This document shows positions 1 through 8,731 of a DNA stretch of 22,691 nt, piece by piece. Source of the DNA: Mesostigma viride (lineage: Eukaryota; Streptophyta; Mesostigmatophyceae; Mesostigmatales; Mesostigmataceae); NCBI GenBank assembly GCA_009746045.1, contig RPFO01000408.1, positions 64,001-86,691 on the forward strand, written 5' to 3'. Both the position numbers and the translations under genes were made by a program. Under the pieces are notes generated by a model. That model was given only the letters and a program-made list of their open reading frames with translations. It ran no database searches and had not been told where the DNA came from. The first letter of the stretch is position 1. Each line of letters starts with the position of its first letter.

Positions 1-73
1 CCCAAGGAAAAACAATTTTGAGTCGAAATTCTCGTCATCTGCGACAAATCGCGCGGTCGTTTTGTCCCTGCGC

Positions 74-316
74 TCAGTACATCCTCCAATGGCCCCAAAC
101 GTCTCTTGTCGATGCTAACCAATATTTGCTGCGTTCGGAAAAGTTTTCGTTGAAACGCAGACCAGACAAGGGGTCAAATGATCCCGTGTAAACACCTGCG
201 CGATTGTTAAGCCCGACTGAAGTGTCCATAAAGAAAAACGATGCAATCGACGGGTTGTAAGCCTTAGAAAGATCTAGGGCGTCCATACTTGGTTGTTGGT
301 AAGACTCTGGTTCCAA
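74..316 (-). CDS. C-terminal end of the LamG protein
   Basis: From about residue 10 onward the frame continues the sense of the preceding fragment: an Asp-Ala-Leu-Asp-Leu-Ser helix end, then an Ile-Ala-Ser-Phe-Phe-Phe strand, then a Gly-rich region. It ends at 74 without another recognisable repeat. Whether 74 is the natural stop or another frame break cannot be decided because the sequence continues past the left edge. Nothing recognisable is seen in 1-73. Confidence 0.45.
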   Translation of the reverse strand: MEPESYQQPSMDALDLSKAYNPSIASFFFMDTSVGLNNRAGVYTGSFDPLSGLRFNENFSERSKYWLASTRDVWGHWRMY

Positions 317-615
317 AACCGCACGTTATCCCAGTTTGCCTGGTCGCAGGTCGGAAAGCGTGCGTTCGTTCCAAGGGTAAGCGTTTTGGTCGTCAAGGTT
401 TCGACACTTAGCGATGGTGCATTGCTCAAGGTCTTGAGCTCGCCGTCCACGTACATTTTGAAAAGCGAGTTGTTGTTCGTCGAATCCGCGGTCCTGGTAA
501 CGAGAATGCGATACATCTGATTCGCATTAAGCGTAAGATTGTCGCTTGTCGCAACTTGCGCAGAAGATGAAGATAGATACACTTTTCCGGTCGAGTCGAC
601 GTTAAAAAGTAGCAC
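274..615 (-). CDS. LamG-repeat fragment
   Basis: This is the second half of a LamG repeat: FNVDSTGKVYLSSSS, DSTNNNSLFKMYVDG and NWDNVRFWNQSL (near nt 325). It continues the first half found in the adjacent upstream frame; the change of frame is near 620-640. After NQSLTNNQ the frame runs into a stop at 274, while the coding sense appears to continue in yet another frame to 74. Confidence 0.6.
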   Translation of the reverse strand: MLLFNVDSTGKVYLSSSSAQVATSDNLTLNANQMYRILVTRTADSTNNNSLFKMYVDGELKTLSNAPSLSVETLTTKTLTLGTNARFPTCDQANWDNVRFWNQSLTNNQVWTP

Positions 616-1342
616 GAGGTAGAAGGATTCCCAATGCCCAAATGCACGTTCCTCGACTCGCAGACGCGGTTAGAGTAAACTCGACGCCAATCGAAAACGG
701 GTTCGTACCGCCCGAAAACCCGTCTGAAAGAGCAACGCTTGCGTATTGGGTGTTCCCGCCCTTGTCCTCGGGCATTTGAAGAAGGTTAGAAGCGTAGAAA
801 GGCGCAGGGGAAAGCGTTAGAGAGTAACCGGACACTGTCCCTGTATTTGCCCCCGACGCACTGTTGAAAGTCCACAGAGCTTGCGAAAGCGGAGACGCGG
901 TTTGAGTGTAAATGTGATCCACGTCCTTCTGCGTCACTTCAGTGTTCAAGAAACGGACGTTGTCCCACCGCGCCTGATTAGCCAGCCGGAAACGAGCGTT
1001 TGTACCGATTCGAAAGTCTTTCGTTGCGAGATTGTGACGGATTAGGAGAGGTGAGGTCTTCAAAGTCTTCGGCGCGCCGTTGATCCACAATTTAAACAGC
1101 GAGTTATTCGTTGACGAGTCGGATGTCCGGCTTACAACAATGTTGTAAGTTGTGGAAACCAAAAACGAGTAGTCGTCCGAAGTAGCGACTTGATTCGTAT
1201 CGTCGCACACTAGAAGTTTTCCCGTAGAGTCGACAAGCAGGTAGTGACATGCAGTCCCCGCCCCCGGCTGGCCGTATGACCAGATGCATGTGTAAGGGTG
1301 CGAGGTACTAAGAAGCGTAAAGTCCACGGCAACCGTGAACAC
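602..1342 (-). CDS. LamG-repeat fragment
   Basis: One LamG repeat is seen with YTCIWSYGQ, DSSTNNSLFKLW and RWDNVRFLNTEV (near nt 965), then the beginning of the next (ALWTFNSASGANTG, FSIGVEFTL). In the same frame, sense extends upstream of the first methionine to about nt 1430, with a PEDLGGN phrase that recurs between repeats (EDAGGN, EDKGGN). The frame is lost near 630, after a CIWALG strand, and the rest continues in the next fragment. Confidence 0.65.
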   Translation of the reverse strand: MFTVAVDFTLLSTSHPYTCIWSYGQPGAGTACHYLLVDSTGKLLVCDDTNQVATSDDYSFLVSTTYNIVVSRTSDSSTNNSLFKLWINGAPKTLKTSPLLIRHNLATKDFRIGTNARFRLANQARWDNVRFLNTEVTQKDVDHIYTQTASPLSQALWTFNSASGANTGTVSGYSLTLSPAPFYASNLLQMPEDKGGNTQYASVALSDGFSGGTNPFSIGVEFTLTASASRGTCIWALGILLPRATF

Positions 1343-2199
1343 AGACGACGAGAACTCGGTCCCGAGAGTAACAGTTGCGAATTTTGAATTCCCGCCAAGA
1401 TCTTCAGGGATGGCAAGTGATCCAGATGCGGCGCTAGTGTCTGCGAAAGAGTCAGTGCGCTGCCGGTTGCCGAACCCGTGTTTGCGCCGTTGAAAGCATC
1501 AAAACTCCATCGCCCGATAGGGCTTATTTGAATACCGGGAGTTCCCAGTCCGAGCATCGAGTTCACCATCGACTGTGTGAACGCCGTGTTGAAGTAACGA
1601 ATGTTGTCCCAACGACAAGGGTGGCAAGAACTATATCTTGCGTTGGTACCGAGGCGAAACACTTTGTTCGTGATATCAGAATACTTGATCGTCTGAAACC
1701 CGTACGTCGTAGATCCTGTGTTCAGCGTCTTCTGCACCCCGTCAACCCAAAGTCGAATGAGAGTGTTGTTGTTGGTTGCGTCCGAGGTTCTCGACACGGT
1801 AACATTGTACCATCTTCCGGTGACAAACTTAAATGTGTCCGTGGTGTACGCCATCGCGTTGCCTGAACCGATTTCAAGCCTGCCTTCTAGTCCAGTGCTC
1901 CCGTTTACGTAACAAAAGTGACCGTTTCCAGAACCCGTGACGTCTCCATACGCCCAAATAGTCGTCTGGTTTGCGCCTGAAAGGCTGTCAAAGTATATGT
2001 CTGTGGATATTGTAAAGGCGTTCAAACCCGCTTGAAATCCCGACCCCAGTGTCACTTGAGCGTAATGAGTGTTTAAACCGGTGTCAATATCGGTTTTCAG
2101 CTGCCCTGCCGCCCTGCGGTGTTTGTGCTCATGTTCGTGATCGCAAGCGCTTCCGTCTGCGTCCCAGAATTCGCACCTGATAACGCGTTGAAGTTCCAT
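1210..2199 (-). CDS. LamG-repeat fragment
   Basis: The convincing part runs from about nt 2105 down to about 1435. It contains one repeat with the strands NAFTISTDIYF, TTIWAYGDV and RWDNIRYFNTAF (near nt 1610), then the start of the next (RWSFDAFNGANTGS). Residues beyond the frame change near 1435 (Ser, Arg and Leu rich) look like out-of-frame readthrough down to the stop at 1210. The first 35 residues, upstream of the 2105 frame change, are likewise out of frame (HEHEHKHRR). Confidence 0.62.
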   Translation of the reverse strand: MELQRVIRCEFWDADGSACDHEHEHKHRRAAGQLKTDIDTGLNTHYAQVTLGSGFQAGLNAFTISTDIYFDSLSGANQTTIWAYGDVTGSGNGHFCYVNGSTGLEGRLEIGSGNAMAYTTDTFKFVTGRWYNVTVSRTSDATNNNTLIRLWVDGVQKTLNTGSTTYGFQTIKYSDITNKVFRLGTNARYSSCHPCRWDNIRYFNTAFTQSMVNSMLGLGTPGIQISPIGRWSFDAFNGANTGSATGSALTLSQTLAPHLDHLPSLKILAGIQNSQLLLSGPSSRRLCSRLPWTLRFLVPRTLTHASGHTASRGRGLHVTTCLSTLRENF

Positions 2200-2804
2200 T
2201 GACCCACGACAGTAGCGGGCATGGTAGCCTGAGGATAAACGCCGTTAGACAAGTCCACGATTTCCTGTGCCGTCAATTCGCGATCAAAGATGCGAACACT
2301 ATCCCACGCTGCGTTCAGAGCGACTCGGCTGACATCGAACTGGCCGATAGTCAAGTTCGGACTTGAGCTCGTCTGAGACGGAACGTTTACAGTGTTGTTA
2401 AGAGAATACTTGACGCCGTTGATCCAAAGAAAGTAGCGAAGGGACGTGCTAGCCGCCCCTGCTACGTGCGTGAAGATCATCCGGTAGGTCGTGCTCGTTG
2501 CGAACGTCTGCTGGCTTTGGAAAGAAGCGACGCCGCTTCCATTTGTCCCGTTGGAAAGAACGGCCCACGTACTCGTGCCGTTTGGGGAGTATACATAAAC
2601 CCGCGAAGTTCCGTCTCCGTACCTAAAGATCTCAGGGCTTCCGCTTGTAGAAGGAGTCTTAAACGTGACGGAGATCGTCCATGTTGAACCAAGGTTTGGA
2701 AGACCCGAGGCGTAACTAGCTTGGTAGTAGTTTTGCGTCGTGGTGGACGTCGTTAGCACCAGCTGATTGTTCGAGTAGATCATGTCTGTCCCGAACTGCA
2801 CCAT
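2097..2804 (-). CDS. LamG-repeat fragment, more divergent copy
   Basis: This frame contains one LamG repeat ending with AAWDSVRIFDREL (near nt 2305) and the start of the next one (GQWNFNALSGANSGT). It differs more from its neighbours than they do from each other: it is longer by about 50 nt and has FRYGDG in place of the usual IWAYGD strand. It follows the previous fragment by a frame change near 2820, and at about 2105 the coding sense moves to the next frame (NTHYAQVTLGSGF). The first methionine is not a credible independent start. Confidence 0.65.
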   Translation of the reverse strand: MVQFGTDMIYSNNQLVLTTSTTTQNYYQASYASGLPNLGSTWTISVTFKTPSTSGSPEIFRYGDGTSRVYVYSPNGTSTWAVLSNGTNGSGVASFQSQQTFATSTTYRMIFTHVAGAASTSLRYFLWINGVKYSLNNTVNVPSQTSSSPNLTIGQFDVSRVALNAAWDSVRIFDRELTAQEIVDLSNGVYPQATMPATVVGQWNFNALSGANSGTQTEALAITNMSTNTAGRQGS

Positions 2805-4135
2805 CGCATTAGATGAGAGTTTGTCCCACTGCTTGCGAGTGACCCGTTTGTAAACGAGTAATGAGATAAAGACTGTTCTGTACCCACACCACCTGTGACT
2901 TCCTGAGTCGAAAAGGCCTGGTTATAGAAAGATATATTGTCCCACACAGCAGAACTGGTTGTCGAGAACCTTGCGTTCGTCCCGAGTCGCAGTGTTTTGA
3001 CGCTCAAGTTTTCCAATGCCAGTGTCTGTTCCGTTTTCAAAGTTTTCTGGGTTCCGTCGATCCACAACCTGAACAATGCGTTGTTGGAGGTCGCGTCAGT
3101 GGTACGAGATACAGCGATTGCATACTTTCGGTTGGCCGAAAGTGTCAAGTCGTCTGTACAGGCCACAGTTGCTGAACTGGTCGAGAGTAGCAACTTGCCA
3201 GTGTTGTCGATAGCGAGGTACACACACGGTGTGCCGATGTTCGGATCACCGTATGCCCATATAACCGTATATTGCGTAACGGATGTCACCGTGAACTCCG
3301 TGTAGATGCTGAACGCCGAGAGTCCCCCGTTGAAGTCGTTACCAAGACTCGCCATCGCATACGAAGCGTTCCCGCCCGCGTCCTCGGCTAGCGTGAGGGC
3401 GTTCGAAGTAGGAGATACGCCGGGGGCAAATGTAAGAGAGTACCCTGACGCGGTTCCCGTATTTGCTCCGGTCGCAGAATCAAAGTTCCACAAGCCCGGG
3501 GTGGGAGGGTCGACGTAGATGTTTGTGTACCGATCAACTTGCAATTGGTTAAGTTGAGAGTTGAAGAACGCAACGTTGTCCCACTTTGCCGCGCTTCCAA
3601 ACTTGTAAGCATCGTTTGTACCCAATCGAAGTTTCTTCGACGTGATGTTGAGTTGGGTAACTGTCTCATTGGTTGCTAGAAGTCTAGGCACTCCGTTGAT
3701 CCAGACAGTGAAAAGAGAGTTGTTGTTACTTGCATCCGTTGAACGCGACAAGATGATATTTGTCAACGTGTTTGTCGCGAGCTGGTAGTCCATTATTGGG
3801 ACCTTTGCCGTGTGAGTTGCGAGCTCAATCGCTCCTGACGAATGAGCGAGCAGGAAGTAACAGGGAGAGGATCCGGAAGGATCTCCGTATGCCCAAATGA
3901 CTGTGTACGGCTGGGAATTCCCCACAAGCGCAAAGTTGCATGCGATTGTGAACGAAGAGAGGCCAGAATTGAACTCAGGGCCCAAAACAACCTCGGCGTA
4001 GGTATAGTTGCCCCCAGCGTCTTCTTGAAGAGACAGAAGAGCGCCAGATGGGGAAACGCCGTTAGAAAACGTCATCACGGCCGATTGATATTCGCCCGTG
4101 TTTGAACCGTCGTTCGCGTTGAAACTCCAATTCAT
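2780..4135 (-). CDS. LamG-repeat fragment with two complete repeats (after the insertion)
   Basis: The frame opens directly after the left target-site duplication of the inserted element. Without that element the ATG at 4135 would be an internal methionine, since the codons on both sides join in phase. It carries two LamG repeats whose diagnostic ends are KWDNVAFFNSQL (near nt 3575) and VWDNISFYNQAF (near nt 2940). Each repeat begins with a W/H-x-F-(N/D) strand followed by GANTG or GSNTG, then an IWAYGDP strand and an SNN(S/A)LF strand. The frame is lost at about 2800-2850, where the next repeat continues in another frame. As it stands it is a fragment of the larger gene, not a separate protein. 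Confidence 0.7.
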   Translation of the reverse strand: MNWSFNANDGSNTGEYQSAVMTFSNGVSPSGALLSLQEDAGGNYTYAEVVLGPEFNSGLSSFTIACNFALVGNSQPYTVIWAYGDPSGSSPCYFLLAHSSGAIELATHTAKVPIMDYQLATNTLTNIILSRSTDASNNNSLFTVWINGVPRLLATNETVTQLNITSKKLRLGTNDAYKFGSAAKWDNVAFFNSQLNQLQVDRYTNIYVDPPTPGLWNFDSATGANTGTASGYSLTFAPGVSPTSNALTLAEDAGGNASYAMASLGNDFNGGLSAFSIYTEFTVTSVTQYTVIWAYGDPNIGTPCVYLAIDNTGKLLLSTSSATVACTDDLTLSANRKYAIAVSRTTDATSNNALFRLWIDGTQKTLKTEQTLALENLSVKTLRLGTNARFSTTSSAVWDNISFYNQAFSTQEVTGGVGTEQSLSHYSFTNGSLASSGTNSHLMRWCSSGQT

Positions 4136-4137
4136 AC

Positions 4138-4142
4138 ACCCG
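4138..4142. repeat. Left target-site duplication (ACCCG)
   Basis: It matches 6128-6132 exactly. Keeping only one copy restores the LamG reading frame. Confidence 0.75.
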
Positions 4143-4704
4143 TTTGCTCACCATAGTCACCAGCATCTTTGTTAAAACAATAAGTAGATGCATACAGACA
4201 GGTAGCGGTTACAGAACCGCTATTAAGAACTCCTTAGGCATGGCTCGCGATTACCCGCGCAGACCAGGCCACCAAAGAGGGTGGGTGGGTGGGACAAGAA
4301 AAAAGACCACAACAATGTCACTACGCCGCCAAAGTAGTCAAACTGCCCTAGCACGGGGCTGACATCAGCAACCGAGTTTAACTTAACACGCCAACCTGAG
4401 AATGTAGCGACACCTACCGTACCACAAAAACAACAACCAATCAAATACCCTTTCCGAAAGGTTCTAATTATCATTCAACAAACCGGTTCAACAAACCCGG
4501 CCCTGTCAAACTTTAAGCATAAGATTGTTTCGAGATTGTAGCACAATAGGGCCACTGCCCCTACTAACAATTCCAGGTCGCCAGCCATTAGCCAAATCCG
4601 GTTACATCTGCCAAACCCGCCCGGTTCAGCCGACCATCCAGGCGGCTCCCGTGAGCGGCCTTATTCCCCGCCTCACTTCGAGAAACTCTTTTCAAAGAAA
4701 TCCG
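4143..4704. repeat. Short copy of the inserted repeat family (562 bp)
   Basis: It has the shared left part (114 nt), a 37-nt private interior rich in GGGT (4257-4293) and the shared right part (411 nt). The left part includes a hairpin with 8-bp arms (TAGCGGTT / AACCGCTA, 4203-4222). Short ORFs inside it show no recognisable domain. Confidence 0.75.
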
Positions 4705-4717
4705 ATTCATACACCCG
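4705..4717. repeat. 13-bp copy of host flank captured between the two repeat copies
   Basis: ATTCATACACCCG at 4705-4717 is identical to 4130-4142, the last 13 bases of the LamG gene before the insertion, including the ACCCG target site. The preceding base differs (G at 4704, A at 4129), which marks the edge. This suggests that a unit of flank plus element was duplicated in tandem after insertion. Confidence 0.8.
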
Positions 4718-6127
4718 TTTGCTCACCATAGTCACCAGCATCTTTGTTAAAACAATAAGTAGATGCATACAGACAGGTAGCGGTTACAGAACCGCTATTA
4801 AGAACTCCTTAGGCATGGCTCGCGATTACCCAACCTCCCCTTCCTGGCCCTCCGGTCCGCTAAAGAAGCACCATTTCCTTTCCCGTCAAAAGCTGTCCTG
4901 TCGCGATGGGCGCTCTCCGTTGCCAGAAAACAGATTTAATTCCCAGCGACTGTGAATGCACAAAAATTCATGCACTGTCAATCGACACAGCTCGCATTTT
5001 TGACCCCACTCGGGGGCCCCCGCTGACCTCGTTGCCGACCTCTTCTCTGGTCCGCTAAGGGGTGCTGTCGCGGAACACAAAGTCAAAGCAAAAGCTGCTG
5101 ACTGGCGCCGCTGATTCCAGCCGACGCCCAGTTTACAACTTTTTTGAAGAGCAACCAACCTAGTGCCGAGCACATAAACACTCCTTCCGTACAAAAAAGT
5201 GGAAATACCACTGATTACGAAATCAAGTTGGCTTTCAGCCCTTGCCTCCTGCGCCGAGGCTCCGTGTCCCACAACGGTGACTTAAATTTTTTACCCCCCC
5301 GAGCCGCGGCGGCCCTCAAGCCAAGCCCAACCCGGAATGCAAGCATTTCCAGGTACGAGTCAACTCAAAGGCAGGCCAGCCTGCCGACAGCCCAACCCGA
5401 GGCGCAAGCATCCCCAGGTACGGAACCATCAAGCAAGCTAGCCCTTGCCCAACCCGGCCAGCTGGCCGTTTCTTTCAAACAAACCAGCCATTAAATAATG
5501 CATCAGCCCCCGCTTCGCATTTAAACCCCGATCACCCGGACATTAATTCCGGGCCAGTGGCAGCCATGAATCCCAACCGCCTTAAGCAGCCAGGGATCAT
5601 GGATGCCGGAAATTTGGTTAACAAATTTTAGCCCGGCACCCATGCTGAGCGCAAGGCTGGTGAGGCACTTCTTGTACCGCCATAGCCTCAGCCGTCGGCG
5701 CTCAGCCAACGTTTACAAGAAAAAAGACCACAACAATGTCACTACGCCGCCAAAGTAGTCAAACTGCCCTAGCACGGGGCTGACATCAGCAACCGAGTTT
5801 AACTTAACACGCCAACCTGAGAATGTAGCGACACCTACCGTACCACAAAAACAACAACCAATCAAATACCCTTTCCGAAAGGTTCTAATTATCATTCAAC
5901 AAACCGGTTCAACAAACCCGGCCCTGTCAAACTTTAAGCATAAGATTGTTTCGAGATTGTAGCACAATAGGGCCACTGCCCCTACTAACAATTCCAGGTC
6001 GCCAGCCATTAGCCAAATCCGGTTACATCTGCCAAACCCGCCCGGTTCAGCCGACCATCCAGGCGGCTCCCGTGAGCGGCCTTATTCCCCGCCTCACTTC
6101 GAGAAACTCTTTTCAAAGAAATCCGAA
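4718..6127. repeat. Long copy of the inserted repeat family (1,410 bp)
   Basis: It shares left and right parts with the short copy and holds an 883-nt private interior (4832-5714). The interior contains a weak direct repeat of GCCCAACCC units followed by GCAAGCAT and CCAGGTACG (starts near 5325 and 5390, with a third partial unit near 5447). The longest ORFs in it look like chance frames. The hairpin of the left part recurs at 4778-4797. Confidence 0.72.
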
Positions 6128-6132
6128 ACCCG
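6128..6132. repeat. Right target-site duplication (ACCCG)
   Basis: It matches 4138-4142 and lies in the codons for Ser-Gly of a PPTPSG phrase. That phrase parallels the PPTPG linker in front of another LamG repeat (near nt 3500), which supports a LamG repeat continuing right after the insertion. Confidence 0.75.
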
Positions 6133-8429
6133 CTTGGGGTAGGAGGAGCGTTAGTGACCGCGCCGTTCACAAACGAAATAGCGTGCCCTGATGTTTTTTG
6201 GAAAGAATCATCCATGTACGCAACTAATGCCGATCCTTTATTGGATCCCAAGTCGACCTCGACGAGTTCTCGAAAGGCTCCCAAGTACACATCTGCATCG
6301 CGACGAAAATAGATATCGTCGATTGAAGAACCGTCTGGTGCATAGATGATGGAATGAGTGTCAGTAGAGTCACCAGCCGCTTTTGTAAGAGGAGAATCGC
6401 CCGTCCCTGTGACGGGTGTCATAAGATTGGTTTCGTCGACAGAAGGAACGATATACCCCTTTTCTGTTTGCTCGTGAGCAAACGTGAGAGGAGTGCGAAT
6501 TCGCTTCACAGTCGACTCTTCAACTCCAATTTTAAGAATGGCGAGGTTAGTGAATTTAAATCCCGATAGATATCTCGCGTTCGTCGGAGAATACGTAGCG
6601 AAGTAGAAGTCTGCATCGTCGACGAATGACACGGGTCGCAGGAGTGACTGTACCAACAATCCGTTGCAATACAACGACCACGTGTCTGAGATCCGAGTCA
6701 AGCATACGCGATTCCAAGCGTCTAAACGCAGATAGGATTCGGAAAAGGATGCGTTAGTAGTGAGGCCGTCGATTGTGAGATGAACGCCAGTGTCAACAGA
6801 GAAGGACACGGATCCTCCTGACGTTGGCGGAAAACACCCATAGCTGAAGATGCCGACTCCAGGAATGGGAATCGATGCAGGGAAGAACACATCCAGCAAA
6901 ATGGTCATGTCGGTCGTGGAAGGAAACCCCTTTCCTCCGATCGCGGCTTTGAACCCTTCCGAGTCTGCGCTTTGAGGATGGTAAGAGATGACTCTGTCGC
7001 TGATCGAGAAATCGTCTGTGCTAGAAGCCGTTGACATCTTCATCTCTACGCCGGATACACGATCGAACGGGCGATTTCCGTCAAAATCCCAAAACGACTT
7101 GACAGATTCGTACGGAATTCCCTCCAGATCTCCTCCCTTCGTGTACACTTCGATTGGCTTCAGGTCGCTAAAGTTCCCTCGAGAATCCTTTGCGGCCAAG
7201 TACACGGAGTACGGCCGCCCTTCTAAAAGACCCGGGAAAACAAACTCGTTTGACATTACTGCATCGTTCCCTTGCATCGTGTCTGTTTTTCTCGACAAGA
7301 AACCTTCAGGAGAGGTTTCATTGCCAATAAGAGAGCTCGCAAGGATGTCGGACCTCCTGCCCTGGTAAGCGTGAGCGGCAACAACAAGGTTGTTCTGTTC
7401 TGGGTCGACGAAGTCGTGGCGAACAGAAATGGAGGAGTCAGAGACGGTTGTTGCAGCCGGCTCGGGGTTGGAAGTCGGTGGAGAAAGATCCGATTCGAGG
7501 TCGGTCTTGGTACCAGAAAGAACAATGTTGATTGAAGAGACGGTGTCGGTGACAGTGCCTGAAATAGTAAGTCTCACGCGGACGCTGTAAGGCTTGTTCT
7601 TCGCAAGATCGATCTTCTTGTGATTGGGAAGCGCAATGTTTGAAACCAAAGACCAGCTTCCATTCCACGACATCGCGATCTGGCCTGTAGTTACAATTCT
7701 CGAGACCTCGCGTGCGTGGGAAACCGTCTCCGCCGCTATGTCGCACACTTCCACTTCGACAGCCGCCGTGGTCTGAACCGGCGGGGCAGGAGCGGGAACA
7801 CCTTGTACGGTCACCCAAATGGAGTCTATGAATAGATCGGTTTCCGGCTTAAACGCGTATTTTGGAGCTACGTCAGGGTTTGCGAGGAATCCGCTGATGC
7901 ACGTGTCGAGGAAGGCTCCCGAAAGCACTTCCGCTCGTGTGATCGAACGCGAGAATGCAGACGATCGAAATTGTCCGCGTTCAGTGACGGAATCTGACAC
8001 CCATTTGTTTTGAAACGCGTCGTAGACGAGTCCCATGCCATCCGCTGCACCTGTCGTGTCAACATTTAAAAGAGTCGCGAGCGTCTCAGTTCCCGACCAG
8101 CCCGGAAAGAGGTCGGCGTATGCTTTTGGTACGAGATGATCATTCGGCGCATTGTCGTATTCAAGACGACTCGCAAACGGGAGTCTCAAAAACGAGCGGA
8201 CTACAAGATCGCCGATAATGTTCACGTTCTGCTGAAACTCCCAGACGCCGCCTTCATCGCTCATGTACGGAAGCGCCATGTCTCCGTGATACGTGTAAGC
8301 CAGATACCATTGTTCTTCCATCTTTCTCTCTAGCCGGAGAGAGTGGTTCACGACTCTCAGTCTCCACAAGGAGCCGTCCGCGCCTTCGAGGTTGAGCGCT
8401 TTCGCGCGGACGACGCCGCATTCAGCCAT
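6128..8429 (-). CDS. N-terminal part of the LamG protein: fibre-like head, FnIII-like segment, divergent LamG
   Basis: The native part is 767 codons; the open frame then runs 39 more codons into the inserted element and stops at 6009. Residues 1-110 resemble the amino end of phage-type fibres, with a phrase like NDHLVPKAYADL (about 96-107) reminiscent of the joint before a fibre's repeated region. Residues about 300-431 include a fibronectin-III-like strand pattern (RPYSVYLAAKDSRGNFSD). Residues about 445-640 show a LamG-like fold signature (SFWDFDG start, then TMTILLDVFF-like strands and a WNRVCLTRISDTWSLYCNG core). Secretion or membrane signals are not seen, as expected for a virion protein assembled in the cytoplasm. 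The domain names are pattern-based and moderate in certainty; the coding status is strong. Confidence 0.75.
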
Positions 8430-8504
8430 GGTTGTTAAAACATAAACAAAAATTGCACGCGATATTAACGCGGTAAATTTTTGTGCAAGGATTATGTTAT
8501 CAGG
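8430..8504. promoter_or_regulatory. Divergent AT-rich promoter region
   Basis: Only about 55-75 bases separate the divergent LamG gene and the first small membrane-protein gene. The spacer is AT-rich and contains an inverted repeat, ACAAAAATT (8446-8454) and AATTTTTGT (8476-8484), with a 21-nt gap. It must hold both start signals. No known viral promoter motif can be assigned. Confidence 0.4.
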
Positions 8505-8707
8505 ATGTCCTTTGCGAAACTCTTATCAAGCTGGTTCTCTTGCTTTTCGTGATGTATGTCAACGCCGGTCTTGCCCTTGTCCATGCTTCTGAAGACTTGA
8601 GCTCTCGAAAAAACACGGATCCTAAAGAGTGGATTAAGTTGGTTCTCAAACTTCCGATAGACAAGATACCTGGCATGTTGGAAAAAATTAATTACGACGA
8701 AAAGTAA
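8483..8707 (+). CDS. Small secreted or membrane-anchored protein, start uncertain
   Basis: The frame is open from a GTG at 8483; the first in-frame ATG is at 8552 and would give 51 residues (MYVNAGLALVHASEDL...). A second ATG at 8505 lies in another frame and would give MSFAKLLSSWF. If a one-base frameshift lies near 8540, that start joins the hydrophobic LVLLLFVMYVNAGLALV stretch and forms a typical signal peptide ending near VHA. The remaining part is charged (KEWIKLVLKLPIDKIPGMLEKI). No family is recognised. It lies 24 nt before the next small membrane-protein gene on the same strand. Confidence 0.5.
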   Translation: MQGLCYQDVLCETLIKLVLLLFVMYVNAGLALVHASEDLSSRKNTDPKEWIKLVLKLPIDKIPGMLEKINYDEK

Positions 8708-8731
8708 TTTTATTACCATAATAAATAAATA

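Larger units (their letters stand above)
315..3585 (-). repeat. Tandem LamG coding repeats, period about 640 nt (213 residues)
   Basis: The WDN(V/I) or WDS motif near the end of each repeat falls at about nt 330, 968, 1613, 2307, 2943 and 3583. The spacings are about 638, 645, 694, 636 and 640 nt. The repeats share strand phrases (IWAYGDP, SNN-x-LF-x-LW, LRLGTNARF) and linker phrases (ANTGT-x-SGYSLT, EDAGGN). This is expansion by duplication of a single domain inside one gene. Confidence 0.8.
4143..6127. mobile_element. Repetitive non-coding insertion of two tandem partial copies, 5-bp target duplication
   Basis: The pentamer ACCCG is found directly before (4138-4142) and after (6128-6132) this block, and the LamG frames on both sides rejoin in phase when the block and one pentamer are removed. 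Inside are two copies of one family: 4143-4704 and 4718-6127. They share the first 114 nt (4143-4256 and 4718-4831) and the last 411 nt (4294-4704 and 5715-6125) with no length change, but have unrelated interiors of 37 nt and 883 nt. No transposase or reverse transcriptase is visible. The termini are not inverted repeats and not TG...CA. A non-autonomous DNA transposon or a degenerate retroelement are both possible. Confidence 0.7.
74..8429 (-). pseudogene. Giant LamG-repeat, fibre-like virus protein gene, interrupted and frameshifted
   Basis: One ancestral gene of about 2,100 codons is inferred from collinear minus-strand reading frames that all carry LamG/concanavalin-A-like beta-sandwich repeats. 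It starts at the ATG ending at 8429, downstream of an AT-rich intergenic stretch. A 2-kb repetitive element (4143-6127) interrupts it; removing the element and one copy of the 5-bp target duplication puts the flanking frames back in phase. Further changes of frame lie near 2820, 2105, 1435, 630 and 310; the last frame stops at 74. The N-terminus looks like a fibre or adhesin shaft, followed by a fibronectin-III-like segment, a divergent LamG domain and six close LamG repeats. LamG domains bind glycans or proteins in many families, so a role in host attachment is likely but inferred. No signal peptide is evident. It could instead be several genes, but the shared repeat phase argues for one. Confidence 0.72.

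Noticed and set aside
74-4135. Programmed frameshifting between LamG fragments
   Set aside because: The frame changes fall at different places of the repeat unit and no common slippery site was found.
4223-4474. Minus-strand ORF shared by both repeat copies (start MIIRTFRKGYLIGCC)
   Set aside because: It is shared only because the right part of the repeat is duplicated; the two copies diverge at the C-terminus and no domain is visible.
4143-6127. Reading the inserted block as an LTR element with two LTRs
   Set aside because: The two copies are directly adjacent apart from 13 bp, with no internal domain, primer site or TG/CA ends.
6009-6127. C-terminal 39 residues of the long LamG frame as native protein
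   Set aside because: They are encoded by the inserted repeat; the same bases occur in the other repeat copy at 4588-4704.
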